A stretch of DNA of 64,000 nucleotides, taken from positions 62,001-126,000 of the forward strand of contig NZ_FMXR01000004.1 of the NCBI RefSeq assembly GCF_900104415.1, read 5' to 3'. How positions within the stretch are numbered: the stretch's first letter is position 1; every line of letters begins with the position of its first letter. The position numbers and the translations under genes are program-made. Below the pieces are notes generated by a model. It was not told where the DNA came from and ran no database searches. It worked only from the letters and a program-made list of their open reading frames with translations. Source of the stretch: Eubacterium oxidoreducens. Lineage in GTDB: Bacteria > Bacillota > Clostridia > Lachnospirales > Lachnospiraceae. Below, piece after piece: positions 52,084 to 59,810 of the stretch.

Positions 52084-52272
52084 ATGGATTACATGACAAC
52101 TGCAGAGTTTGCCGAAAAATGGCATATATCACAGAGACGAGTAGCAATATATTGTAAAGAAGGACGTATTGAGGGCGCTGTACTTATTGGAAGAATGTGG
52201 ATGATTCCCAAGAATACAGAAAAGCCGGACGATCCGAGAAGAGTCCGTAAAATGGGACATAGTGACAAGTGA
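52084..52272 (+). CDS. Small helix-turn-helix (MerR/excisionase-like) protein
   Basis: 62 residues from ATG 52084 (GGAGG at 52072-52076; the ATG at 52081 is too close). TTAEFAEKWHISQRRVAIYCKEGRI followed by a WMIP wing matches the Excisionase/HTH_17 type. It precedes a micro-ORF and a PLD-domain protein and is probably their regulator. Confidence 0.7.
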   Translation: MDYMTTAEFAEKWHISQRRVAIYCKEGRIEGAVLIGRMWMIPKNTEKPDDPRRVRKMGHSDK

Positions 52273-52317
52273 AATTATTCAAGGATTATTGAAGAAAAAT
52301 GTAAAGGGGAATAAGCG

Positions 52318-52413
52318 ATGGCTATTCCAAAGATTGAAGCTATTAACAGATGGCTAGAAAGACTAAACAAAATAGATGATGGGATGTTAAAAAATGACAG
52401 AAATAAAATATGA
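52318..52413 (+). CDS. 31-residue micro-ORF overlapping the PLD gene
   Basis: ATG 52318, AAAGGGGA upstream, encodes MAIPKIEAINRWLERL then a charged tail, and stops 20 nt inside the PLD gene. The first half looks amphipathic and helical. It may be a leader that couples translation, or a small antitoxin-like partner. Short length keeps confidence low. Confidence 0.4.
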   Translation: MAIPKIEAINRWLERLNKIDDGMLKNDRNKI

Positions 52414-53500
52414 TGATAATTTGAAATTGATTTGTAGTTACGGTGATGGTTTGAACTATCAAGAGGTACTTGATGATTTTGAAAATGCAAAAAAAGTAAG
52501 AATTGTAACATATAATATTTCTAAAAAGACTAATGATGGATCAAATTTAAAAAGGCTTATGGACTTACCTGAAGGAACTGATATACAGATCATAACCAAT
52601 ATTCCGAATCATTGGGATACATATTTCAAGGGGGCTGCACAGAAGTATCGTGACTCGCTAGAATTATACTTGGGAAAATTAAATCCAGAACTGTACAATG
52701 CAAATAATTTTGTGGGATTTAAATTTGATAACCACGCAAAATTAATCGGAACAGATAATATATTATATATAGGTTCTGCTAATTATTCTGACGAAAGTGC
52801 CAGAAATGAAGAGATGGGATTTATAACTACCGACAAGGATTTTATTGAGAAAGTATATAAAGAAATATTTGAAACTACAAAGATTGCATCTGAGCCATAC
52901 TTCGATGATCCTTATAATGCATTAAGACTATTTATTGTTGGATTTGAAGTAAAGTATAAAGTTTATATAAAGCTGCTAGAAGAAGGAACTATACATGTAG
53001 GTGAAGAAGGAGTTTTTGTAACAGATGGGACTAACTTAAGTACAGAGACTTTGGTTGATTTATATAATGACTTTGATATTATACAGGATATTGAGAATGT
53101 AGTGGATGACTTATATGATGAGGAAAACGAAGATGAATATAATGACTTATATTCGTTTATTAACGAATTAAAAGAACTAGATTTATCTGATGTTCAAGAT
53201 TCTCTTTTAGAAGATGGAAATATTTATAATCTCATTGTTTTCGATGATGTAGAAAGGGCAAACGAAATTCTTCAGAATGAATATGCCTCAGAAGCGTGGG
53301 ATGAGAATTTAGACCGATATGTTGAAATAGCAATGCAGGATGCTCATGAAGAATTAAGTGAACTAAAGTTGAATGCGGAGTATGATTTAATTGCCTTGTA
53401 TAAAACACTAGTTTCTGCTAAATCAATCTTTAGCAGAATGCATGATTATCTTTTAAGTATAGCTTCAGAGCATGTAAATACTAGTTTAGATAATACATGA
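52394..53500 (+). CDS. Phospholipase D-like (PLD) domain protein
   Basis: 368 residues. About residues 20-160 form a PLD-like fold with one HKD motif, HAKLIGTD (His114, Lys116, Asp121), followed by LYIGSANYSDES and NEEMGFI. One HKD motif per chain implies a dimeric active site, as in bacterial Nuc-type or BfiI-type nucleases. The C-terminal ~190 residues are acidic and helical with no recognised domain. PLD proteins of this layout occur in restriction and defence loci. Preceded by an HTH gene and followed by a palindromic terminator. Substrate unknown. Confidence 0.65.
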   Translation: MTEIKYDDNLKLICSYGDGLNYQEVLDDFENAKKVRIVTYNISKKTNDGSNLKRLMDLPEGTDIQIITNIPNHWDTYFKGAAQKYRDSLELYLGKLNPELYNANNFVGFKFDNHAKLIGTDNILYIGSANYSDESARNEEMGFITTDKDFIEKVYKEIFETTKIASEPYFDDPYNALRLFIVGFEVKYKVYIKLLEEGTIHVGEEGVFVTDGTNLSTETLVDLYNDFDIIQDIENVVDDLYDEENEDEYNDLYSFINELKELDLSDVQDSLLEDGNIYNLIVFDDVERANEILQNEYASEAWDENLDRYVEIAMQDAHEELSELKLNAEYDLIALYKTLVSAKSIFSRMHDYLLSIASEHVNTSLDNT

Positions 53501-53529
53501 AAATGTTTTTTTATTGAAAGGTGGGATTT

Positions 53530-53567
53530 AGTCACTTGTGGTCACGATGACCACAAGTGACTTTTTT
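53530..53567. terminator. Palindrome copy 2, also a terminator
   Basis: 15-bp arms beginning AGTCACTTGTGGTCA, centre CGA, exact complement to 53562, then TTTTT. It ends the PLD transcript and carries the same core as the other four palindromes. Confidence 0.8.
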
Positions 53568-53573
53568 CGATTA

Positions 53574-53756
53574 TCACTCTGTTTTCTTTAATAGCTGTGA
53601 TATGTTATTCAATTCTTCGGAGATAACAAAAAATAGATTTTGTTGTTCCTCTTCAAATTGTTCTGAAGTTTGTAGGGCGGAGCAAATCGTTCGTAAACCA
53701 TCAAGCTTCCAATTAGCTAAAGTTAAATTATCATTGTTATTATTGGCTGCATTCAT
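53574..53756 (-). CDS. Small 60-residue protein on the minus strand
   Basis: Only minus-strand gene in this element. On that strand AAAGGAGG lies 9 nt before the ATG at 53756. The product starts MNAANNNNDN and continues with a predicted amphipathic helix pair (LDGLRTICSALQTSEQFEEE and ISEELNNISQLLKK). No family is recognised. It converges on the PLD gene with the palindromic terminator between them and lies between palindrome copies 2 and 3. Confidence 0.55.
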   Translation of the reverse strand: MNAANNNNDNLTLANWKLDGLRTICSALQTSEQFEEEQQNLFFVISEELNNISQLLKKTE

Positions 53757-53877
53757 TGTGAGTATCCTCCTTTCAAATTTAGAATATCACACGATTTAAT
53801 AAGTGTTAGTGATAATACAATGGGGTCATAGGGATCTCCCTTACGCAGATGCCCTGGGCAGATGGTATGCCGATGCA

Positions 53878-53910
53878 AGTCACTTGTGGTCACGATGACC
53901 ACAGGTGACT
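53878..53910. repeat. Palindrome copy 3
   Basis: AGTCACTTGTGGTCA, centre CGA, then the complement with one A-to-G change, followed by TTCTTTG. Nearly identical to copy 2 and 348 nt away. Confidence 0.75.
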
Positions 53911-54089
53911 TTCTTTGTTTTCGAAGAAAATAAAGTGTGCATGAAGGCGAATCCTGCTAATACCAAAATCGTTGTAGTGTAAAAATATAAAAAATGGTAC
54001 GAAGTGGTCATGTATATAGTGAAGAATGGCATAAACCCCAGTAAAATCAATGGTTTGGGGTGTGTACGATGCATTCGTACTTAATGTTT

Positions 54090-54119
54090 AAGTCAGGTGA
54101 AAGCCTGGCTTATTTTTTT
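54090..54119 (+). terminator. Terminator without an upstream gene
   Basis: AAGTCAGG/CCTGGCTT around TGAAAG, followed by ATTTTTTT. It marks the end of an unidentified plus-strand transcript. Confidence 0.75.
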
Positions 54120-54125
54120 GAATAA

Positions 54126-54160
54126 ATTTCTGCAGATTTGAGACTAAGTTTTTCTATATG
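54126..54160 (+). promoter_or_regulatory. Bipartite promoter-like motif, copy 1
   Basis: ATTTCTGCAGAT (54126-54137), 16 nt, CTATATG (54154-54160). It directly follows a terminator and precedes the 424-residue protein gene. Palindrome 4 lies about 25 nt downstream, in operator position. Confidence 0.7.
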
Positions 54161-54185
54161 ACTTTTGAAAGCAATCAATAAAGTT

Positions 54186-54208
54186 CTTGTGGTCACTGTG
54201 ACCACAAG
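54186..54208. repeat. Palindrome copy 4
   Basis: Arms CTTGTGGTCAC and GTGACCACAAG with a single T centre, 17 nt before the start codon at 54226 and just downstream of the copy-1 promoter motif. Confidence 0.75.
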
Positions 54209-54225
54209 TCTAGAAAGGAGGAAAA

Positions 54226-55500
54226 ATGGATAGCAAGTTACTAAAGCATATTGGTGATTATGAAGAAATCTATCGGTTTGTGGTGAAGGAAAGTCATACG
54301 CCAGAAGAGATAAGAAATCATCTAGCATCACTAGGCGTTAAAAAGCAAACGATTACATCACAGATTGGAGCTGTAACAAACACCAATCCGGGCATGTTTC
54401 GAATGAATGGAGAATTCTTAACTGTGGATTCTGCAAAGGCTAGAGAAATAGTATCAGAGATGAATGACCTTTTTTCACCGCTAACACATATCAAAGCTGA
54501 AGAATACACAGAGCTTGAAAAACTTAGAAGTGAAAACGAAGAGCTTAAAAAGGCGTTAGTGGATGCTAAGAAAAAGGCGGCAGCTAAAAACAAATCTAGT
54601 AAGAAAGTAAAGCCTCAGGTTTTATTAATAGACACTGTTCAGGCAGAAAAGGTAGAAGAAATCAGAGATGGTATTTTTATGAAATCTGTTCCTGCAAAGG
54701 TGGATCAGGATTCCTACCTGAATAAGTATGGTGTTTTAAGAGAAGCTTTTTATAAGGAACTCCCAGATGAAAAGGAGTTAAATCAAAGAAACTATCAGCG
54801 TAAGACTTTAAAAACAGTGTTTTCACCCAAATGGTTTGTTAGGCGGTTTCAGGAGCTGAAGAATCTGAAAAATGTAAATCCAAAGAAAGAGCTTTCCGTG
54901 AAAGACAAGATTAGTTCAAGTCTTCATGTTTCAGAGGAAGAAGCAAGTAAGCAGATAAGTTATTTAGAGGGCAGAGCAATTTCGGTACAGGAAATTCTGA
55001 ATGATAATAGCTTAACTAATCAGGAAAAGCTTGCTTTATATGCATTCAATTCACCATATAGAAATACAGATTTGGAACGATTGCTTAATTATGTAGGCGA
55101 TGAGTGTCCAGATGCTAATTGGCTGATTGCATTGTTAGAATCCCCAGACATTGGAAATAATTATGAGAATGTAAAGAACCTCATAAGACAGTGCGCAAAG
55201 GCAAGTGAATGGAAAATGAAACAGCGTTTAGCAGAGGAGTTGATATCTGGGGATTGGTATATCACAGCTGTATATAATGGGGAACCCACAAAGTTCCAGT
55301 TAGTTCCTATTGATGATATTCGTTTAATTCAGTCAGATCTCGGTATTGAGAGAAGTAATACGAGTTTCGTGATAACGGGTAAACAGAAAAAAGAGTGTGG
55401 CGCCAAAGCTGACAAGAAGGAATTGGAACCTCTTAAAAAAGGAAGTTTTGTACCTACATATGAAATGAACCCAGATGGTAATGAAGAAGAGGAGTCGTAA
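54226..55500 (+). CDS. Element protein of unknown function with coiled coil
   Basis: 424 residues, ribosome site AAAGGAGGAAAA. Residues ~20-75 resemble a winged helix (TPEEIRNHLASLGVKKQTI). A Lys/Glu coiled coil (about 100-130) and a basic segment follow. The middle has KTVFSPKWFVRRFQELK; the last ~100 residues are beta-rich (GDWYITAVYNGEPTKFQLVP). I do not recognise the family. Position ahead of mob and antirestriction genes suggests a conjugation-associated regulator or structural protein. Its TAA overlaps the next ATG. Confidence 0.7.
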   Translation: MDSKLLKHIGDYEEIYRFVVKESHTPEEIRNHLASLGVKKQTITSQIGAVTNTNPGMFRMNGEFLTVDSAKAREIVSEMNDLFSPLTHIKAEEYTELEKLRSENEELKKALVDAKKKAAAKNKSSKKVKPQVLLIDTVQAEKVEEIRDGIFMKSVPAKVDQDSYLNKYGVLREAFYKELPDEKELNQRNYQRKTLKTVFSPKWFVRRFQELKNLKNVNPKKELSVKDKISSSLHVSEEEASKQISYLEGRAISVQEILNDNSLTNQEKLALYAFNSPYRNTDLERLLNYVGDECPDANWLIALLESPDIGNNYENVKNLIRQCAKASEWKMKQRLAEELISGDWYITAVYNGEPTKFQLVPIDDIRLIQSDLGIERSNTSFVITGKQKKECGAKADKKELEPLKKGSFVPTYEMNPDGNEEEES

Positions 55501-55787
55501 TGGGAAATAGTAAAAGGTTAACGCTGTCATTATCCCCAGAAGACTACGAGGCTTTTGAATCTACAAGAGGAAAGTTAGGGCTGGAACGTGCGCAGTATAT
55601 CAAGCATTTAATGGCAGTGAACAAAGAATTCAAACCACCGGCAATACGAGACAGAGAAATCATAAAGTGAATGGCTGATGTTGAAAGAGATATCAAAATC
55701 ATTGCAATGAAGCCGAGTGTCACAGATGAAGAAAAGTTGATTTTGTTGGCAAAGCTGGATGATTTGAAAAAGAAAATAGTAAGTTAG
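55500..55787 (+). pseudogene. MobC-like accessory gene interrupted by an in-frame TGA
   Basis: ATG 55500 overlaps the previous stop. Codons 1-56 give a ribbon-helix-helix-like start (RLTLSLSPEDYEAFESTRGK ... ERAQYIKHLM), as in small mobilisation accessory proteins. A TGA at 55668-55670 is followed at once by ATG and a further 38 in-frame codons (MADVERDIKIIAMK ... LDDLKKKIVS) up to TAG 55787, which look like the natural C-terminal coiled coil. Either a nonsense mutation, a recoded TGA, or two coupled small proteins through TGA-ATG reinitiation. Confidence 0.55.
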
Positions 55788-55790
55788 GTC

Positions 55791-55815
55791 ACTTGTGGTC
55801 ATCGTGACCACAAGT
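55791..55815. repeat. Palindrome copy 5
   Basis: Arms ACTTGTGGTCA and TGACCACAAGT, centre TCG (the reverse of CGA in copies 1-3), 16 nt before the next start codon. Confidence 0.75.
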
Positions 55816-55831
55816 TGAAAAGGAGAAGTAA

Positions 55832-56323
55832 ATGAACGAATTAGTAGCAGTTTATAGTAACCAGATTACATGTAAGCAGTGTTTGAAGGAATTAATCGAA
55901 TTTGCGATTGAAGACGAGGAAACAGCTTGTGATGAAAAAGGAAAGCTGGTTGCTTTTATAGAAAACAATAAGGTAAAGAGATTACCAATGGCTCAGTTAG
56001 TTAAGGAAATGATGCCGGCTGATGGAATGGTTAAGGATGCAGATTATCTATATACCATTACAGCATATGAATGGGAGGATACTTGTCCAATTGCTGAATT
56101 TAACTTTGGAGTGCTAGATGCAATGCATCTGTATAAAGGGCATAAAGTGGTTTTATCTGTGCATAAAACAGAAGAAGCGATTTATGTTCATACATTTGTT
56201 AAAAGAGAGCAGGGGGCAGAGTGGAACATACCAAATGGTATGCCACGATTTAGAGCAGTATATCAGGCGGTTCCAAATGCTGTAATCGAATACTGCGAGG
56301 CTATGGATTATCTCATGTATTAG
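55832..56323 (+). CDS. Element protein of unknown function
   Basis: 163 residues with AAAGGAGAAG upstream. It has a CKQC pair near the N-terminus (ITCKQCLKELIEFA), a ADYLYTITAYEWEDTCPIA segment and mixed alpha/beta composition. No family recognised. It follows palindrome 5 and precedes the ArdC-like gene by 11 nt, so it is likely co-expressed with it. Confidence 0.6.
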   Translation: MNELVAVYSNQITCKQCLKELIEFAIEDEETACDEKGKLVAFIENNKVKRLPMAQLVKEMMPADGMVKDADYLYTITAYEWEDTCPIAEFNFGVLDAMHLYKGHKVVLSVHKTEEAIYVHTFVKREQGAEWNIPNGMPRFRAVYQAVPNAVIEYCEAMDYLMY

Positions 56324-56334
56324 GAGGTTAATAA

Positions 56335-57888
56335 ATGGATAGAAGCGAGAAGATGAAGGATATACAGGAAAAGCTTGAGAATGGAGTTAGAGATATTTTC
56401 TCTTCTGACAAGTATAAGGAGTATATCCAGACGATGTCGAAGTTTAAGTCCTATAGCATTAACAATTGCATCTTAATTGCAAGTCAGAGACCAGATGCGA
56501 CTTATGTTTGCGGGTTTAAAAAATGAAATGAATTTGGGCGTGCAGTAAAAAAGGGTAGTCATGGGATCATGATTATTGCGCCAATGAGATTTAAGACAAA
56601 TGTGAAGGAGCAGGTGTTTGATGAGCAGAATCATCCAGTAAAGGGCGAAGATGGAAAGCCACTTACAGAGGAGGTTGTTCGTGAATACCAGACATTCAGA
56701 CCGGCATATGTATTTGATTATTCAGACACAGATGGAAAGCCACTTCCAACACTGGCAACAATGCTAGATGAGAATGTGGATTCATTTGAGACATTAAAAG
56801 AGGTGCTGATTAAAGTAAGTCCTGTTCCGATTACATTTGAAGAAATTCAGTCTGCAGCAAATGGATACTTTAGCCCAAGTGAAATGAGAATTGTTGTGAA
56901 GGAAGGCTTGCCGGAGCTCCAGACAATTAAAACTATGATCCATGAGATTGGACATGCATCTCTTGGACATGGTGGCAAAGAAGACAAATGGGATAGAGAA
57001 ACAAAAGAGGTACAGGCTGAGTCAGTTGCATATTGGGTATCTCAGATGATTGGGTTAGATACTTCGGATTATTCCTTTGGTTATATCAGTGGATGGAGTA
57101 AGGACAAGAAGGTGTCAGAGCTGAAGGATAACTTAGAAATTATTAAGAAGACAGCTGATGAGATTTCAAGTGCGATAGAGGCAGAGTTAACAAAACGCCA
57201 GGAGAAGAAGCAGGAGCCAACTTTTGAGATTTATCAGCTGAATGAGAAGGCAAACAGAGAGTTATCCTTCAGTTCATATTCTGTGTTGGAAAAGCTTGGT
57301 GTGAGAGTCGATCCATCTAATTATGACTTAATTTATTCAGCCCCACTCAAAGAATCAGATACATTGGATTCCATTTATGAAACATTCAATATCAATCACC
57401 CTGATGATTTTAAGGGTCACTCATTAAGTGTAAGTGACATTGTAGTGCTTCATAAGGATGAGAAGGATGAAGCGTGGTATGTGGATTCATTTGGATTCCA
57501 TGAGGCACCAGACTTTTTAAGTGAGGAACCTATCGTGACGAAGCTTAATCCGGAAGCAAAGATTTCATATTACTACGCAGAGAATATGGAGTTTGAAACA
57601 TTGGGTTACAGCAAAGATGGTTTGACCTTGGAGGAAGCTTTCAAATTATTTGATAGTTATCAGCATGGTGGTATTGGGTTTGAATTACAGGATGGTTCTG
57701 ACTATGAGGGTAAATATGAATTAATGTCGGGTGGTCATATGCATGAAGACTTGATCAACATGATTGAGTATTATCGACAGAATCCGCTAGTGCAGAAAGC
57801 AATTAAAGACTGTAGAGCAGAATTGAATAAACGCGTAGAAATAGATCAGCAGATAGCTGACAGACCGCACAGAGGAAAAAGTAGATAA
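56335..57888 (+). pseudogene. ArdC/LtrC-like antirestriction protein with an in-frame TGA at a Trp position
   Basis: The frame covers 517 residues if codon 64 (TGA, 56524-56526) is read through. Before it are 63 codons of the ArdC N-terminal ssDNA-binding domain (SINNCILIASQRPDATYVCG, then FKK); after it comes NEFGRAVKKGSHGI, where family members have FKKW-N-E. A zincin metallopeptidase domain with HEIGHASLGH follows (about residues 203-212), then a YodL-like domain (about 300-395) and a DUF4316-like tail. ArdC proteins protect incoming single-stranded DNA from restriction. No other lesion exists in 450 codons, so either a very recent nonsense change or decoding of TGA. Confidence 0.75.
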
Positions 57889-57898
57889 AAAGTGAAAT

Positions 57899-57933
57899 AT
57901 TTCTGCAGATTACTTTTGGGATATGTCTATAGG
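57899..57933 (+). promoter_or_regulatory. Bipartite promoter-like motif, copy 2
   Basis: ATTTCTGCAGAT (57899-57910), 16 nt, CTATAGG (57927-57933), just after the ArdC-like gene and 47 nt before the next start codon. Confidence 0.7.
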
Positions 57934-57979
57934 AAAGATGTAGCAAGTAGTCCAGCACAAAACAAGGAGGAAAAGAATT

Positions 57980-58114
57980 ATGGATTACATTTTAGAAAAT
58001 GCTCTTGTTGTTACAGAGAAGAGCAAAGACAGTACAAACATTCTTAAGGTGTATGCGGATCGCATCGTCTTAGCAAAGAATGAAAACGAGAAGGAGGAAA
58101 AGAAAAATGCTTAG
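57980..58114 (+). CDS. 44-residue protein of unknown function
   Basis: ATG 57980 with AAGGAGG 9 nt upstream; product MDYILENALVVTEKSKDSTN and a charged helical tail. It overlaps the next start by 8 nt, so it is probably translated and coupled to it. No family recognised. Confidence 0.55.
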   Translation: MDYILENALVVTEKSKDSTNILKVYADRIVLAKNENEKEEKKNA

Positions 58115-59123
58115 TTTTACTGAATTTCAGGAACAGGTTACTGAGGAAATTAAGAATCATTTGCCAGAGCAGTACGCAAACGCAGACGTAGTAATTAACA
58201 CAGTAACAAAGAACAATGGTATGAAGCTTCAGGCTTTATCAGTAAGACCGGAAGGTAAGGTGGTAACACCAAACATTTATCTTGAAGGCTTCTATGAGAA
58301 GTACCAGGGAGGCGCTGACCTTGATGAAGTGGTTGGCAACATCGCAAAGGTAACTAGCGATCATATGGAAGGACCGGAGTTTGCTGAGAATATTGCAGCT
58401 GGCTTTATGAACTTTGAGTTCATTAAAGATCGTGTAATTATGACTGTAGTTAATACAGAGAAGAACCGTGAGATGCTTGAGCATACTCCACATACTGAAA
58501 AGGAAGACCTTTCCTTTATTTATAAGGTACTTGTTGGAGATCCTGAGGAAGACGGAATGGCTACCATCACAATTAAAGACGAGCATATGAAGTATTGGGA
58601 TGCTACGGTGGAAGATCTTCACCAGTATGCAGTAAAGAACAGTCAGGAAAAGCTTCCTGCCAAGCTTCAGACAATGAACGAAATCATGAGAGATATGCTT
58701 GGTAGAGACGGTGTTCCAGAGGAGGTAATTGATTCTATGATGGATAGTATGCCGCCGGAAAATCAGATGTACGTCATTTCAAATTCTAATAGTGTAAATG
58801 GCGCAACAGCTATTTTCTATAGTGATGTATTAGATGAATTATCAAAGAAGCTTGGTGGAAAGGACTTATATATCTTACCATCGTCAGTGCATGAGGTAAT
58901 CGCTATAAGTCAGGATATGGGAACTCCTGAGATGCTTGCCAATATGGTACAGGAAGTAAACGGAAATGAAGTGTCACCTGAAGAGCAGCTTTCAGATCAT
59001 GTGTATAAGTATGATGCGAAGTCTAAGGACATCACATTAGCTGATACAACAATCGAGGAGCTTAAGAAGAATCAGAAGGACACTGAAGTTCAGGAAGCAA
59101 GTAGACCTAGACGTCATCGCTAA
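58107..59123 (+). CDS. DUF5688-like element protein
   Basis: 338 residues from ATG 58107 (AAGGAGG at 58091-58097; the in-frame ATG at 58080 has no ribosome site). It opens MLSFTEFQEQVTEEI and contains TKNNGMKLQALSVRPEG, PNIYLEGFYEKYQGG and LPSSVHEVIAI, the pattern I associate with DUF5688, common in clostridial conjugative elements. The C-terminus is basic (RPRRHR). The fold and role are unknown. Confidence 0.7.
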   Translation: MLSFTEFQEQVTEEIKNHLPEQYANADVVINTVTKNNGMKLQALSVRPEGKVVTPNIYLEGFYEKYQGGADLDEVVGNIAKVTSDHMEGPEFAENIAAGFMNFEFIKDRVIMTVVNTEKNREMLEHTPHTEKEDLSFIYKVLVGDPEEDGMATITIKDEHMKYWDATVEDLHQYAVKNSQEKLPAKLQTMNEIMRDMLGRDGVPEEVIDSMMDSMPPENQMYVISNSNSVNGATAIFYSDVLDELSKKLGGKDLYILPSSVHEVIAISQDMGTPEMLANMVQEVNGNEVSPEEQLSDHVYKYDAKSKDITLADTTIEELKKNQKDTEVQEASRPRRHR

Positions 59124-59137
59124 GGAGGGATTTAGTT

Positions 59138-59485
59138 ATGGAAGTAACAGACATTAGACTCAGCTTATCTAATCGAGAAGGGGGAACCAAGGCATTTGGT
59201 AGTTTCTCGTTAGATGGAGCGTTTGCAGTCAGAGGAATTCGAGTGATGGAGGATAAAAACGGAAAGAACTTCGTTGCATTCCCGTCTAGAATGAAGAGTG
59301 ATGGTTCCTATGAGGACATTGCTTTTCCTCTTAGTAAGGAGCTTTACCACAAGATTGATGATGCCATTGTTGCGGAATATCAGAAGGTAAAGGAAGAAAA
59401 GCAGGAGCAGTCAGAAGACCAGGCAGTTGAGCAGGAACAGGCTGCAGCACAGGAAGCTTCTAAGAAGAGAGGCAGAAGCAAGTAG
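59138..59485 (+). CDS. SpoVG-family protein, first of two
   Basis: 115 residues. Residues 1-85 match SpoVG (MEVTDIRLSL, SFSLDGAFAVRGIRVMED, FVAFPSRMKSDGSYEDIAFP), then an Ala/Gln/Glu-rich tail ending KKRGRSK. SpoVG is a small nucleic-acid-binding regulator. On elements its role may be local gene control. Ribosome site AAGGAGGG. Confidence 0.88.
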   Translation: MEVTDIRLSLSNREGGTKAFGSFSLDGAFAVRGIRVMEDKNGKNFVAFPSRMKSDGSYEDIAFPLSKELYHKIDDAIVAEYQKVKEEKQEQSEDQAVEQEQAAAQEASKKRGRSK

Positions 59486-59501
59486 GAAGGAGGTTGAGTA
59501 G

Positions 59502-59525
59502 CTGGCTAGGCGAAAGCCTAGCCGG
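59502..59525 (+). promoter_or_regulatory. Hairpin between a strong ribosome site and the second spoVG start
   Basis: CTGGCTAGGC/GCCTAGCCGG (one G-U) with a GAAA tetraloop. The nearest strong ribosome site, AAGGAGG (59487-59493), is left of the hairpin; folding would bring it close to ATG 59535. A weak GGTGA on the right arm is the only other candidate. Confidence 0.5.
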
Positions 59526-59534
59526 TGAATAAAT

Positions 59535-59789
59535 ATGGAGATTACAGATGTTAGGCTGACAAAGAAGGCTGGAGAAGATAGATTAGAAGCCTACGGAAGC
59601 ATCACACTTGATGGAGATTTTGTTATTAATGGAATCAAAGTGATGAGATCAAAAGAGGGCAATCTATATGTTAGCTATCCTTCTAGAAGAAATCAGCAGG
59701 GAGATTATAAGGATATTTGTTATCCTATGACACAGACTCTTCGAGAAGATATTCACATGAAAGTGATTTCTAAATTTGAGGAGTTATAG
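59535..59789 (+). CDS. SpoVG-family protein, second of two
   Basis: 84 residues, nearly only the SpoVG core (MEITDVRLTK, SITLDGDFVINGIKVMRS, YVSYPSRRNQQGDYKDICYP). Paralogue of the preceding gene, without its charged tail. Translation start is shaped by the hairpin upstream. Confidence 0.87.
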   Translation: MEITDVRLTKKAGEDRLEAYGSITLDGDFVINGIKVMRSKEGNLYVSYPSRRNQQGDYKDICYPMTQTLREDIHMKVISKFEEL

Positions 59790-59810
59790 AAACTAGTAAA
59801 TAGAGTTACG

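Larger units (their letters stand above)
53757..54225. other. 469-nt region without a confident gene
   Basis: It contains the leader of the minus-strand gene, palindrome 3 (53878-53910), a CTTT.TTTTC/GAAAA.AAAG hairpin (53913-53934), a palindrome GTACGA/TCGTAC (54065-54080), a plus-strand terminator (54090-54119), the bipartite promoter motif (54126-54160) and palindrome 4. The terminator has no coding gene upstream, so a short RNA may be made from about 53920 to 54119. A 64-codon minus frame at 53880-54074 has no ribosome site. Confidence 0.5.

Noticed and set aside
53880-54074. 64-codon hydrophobic frame on the minus strand
   Set aside because: Two apparent membrane helices, but no ribosome site at the start, and its last codons are made of palindrome 3; the plus-strand structure explains the region better.
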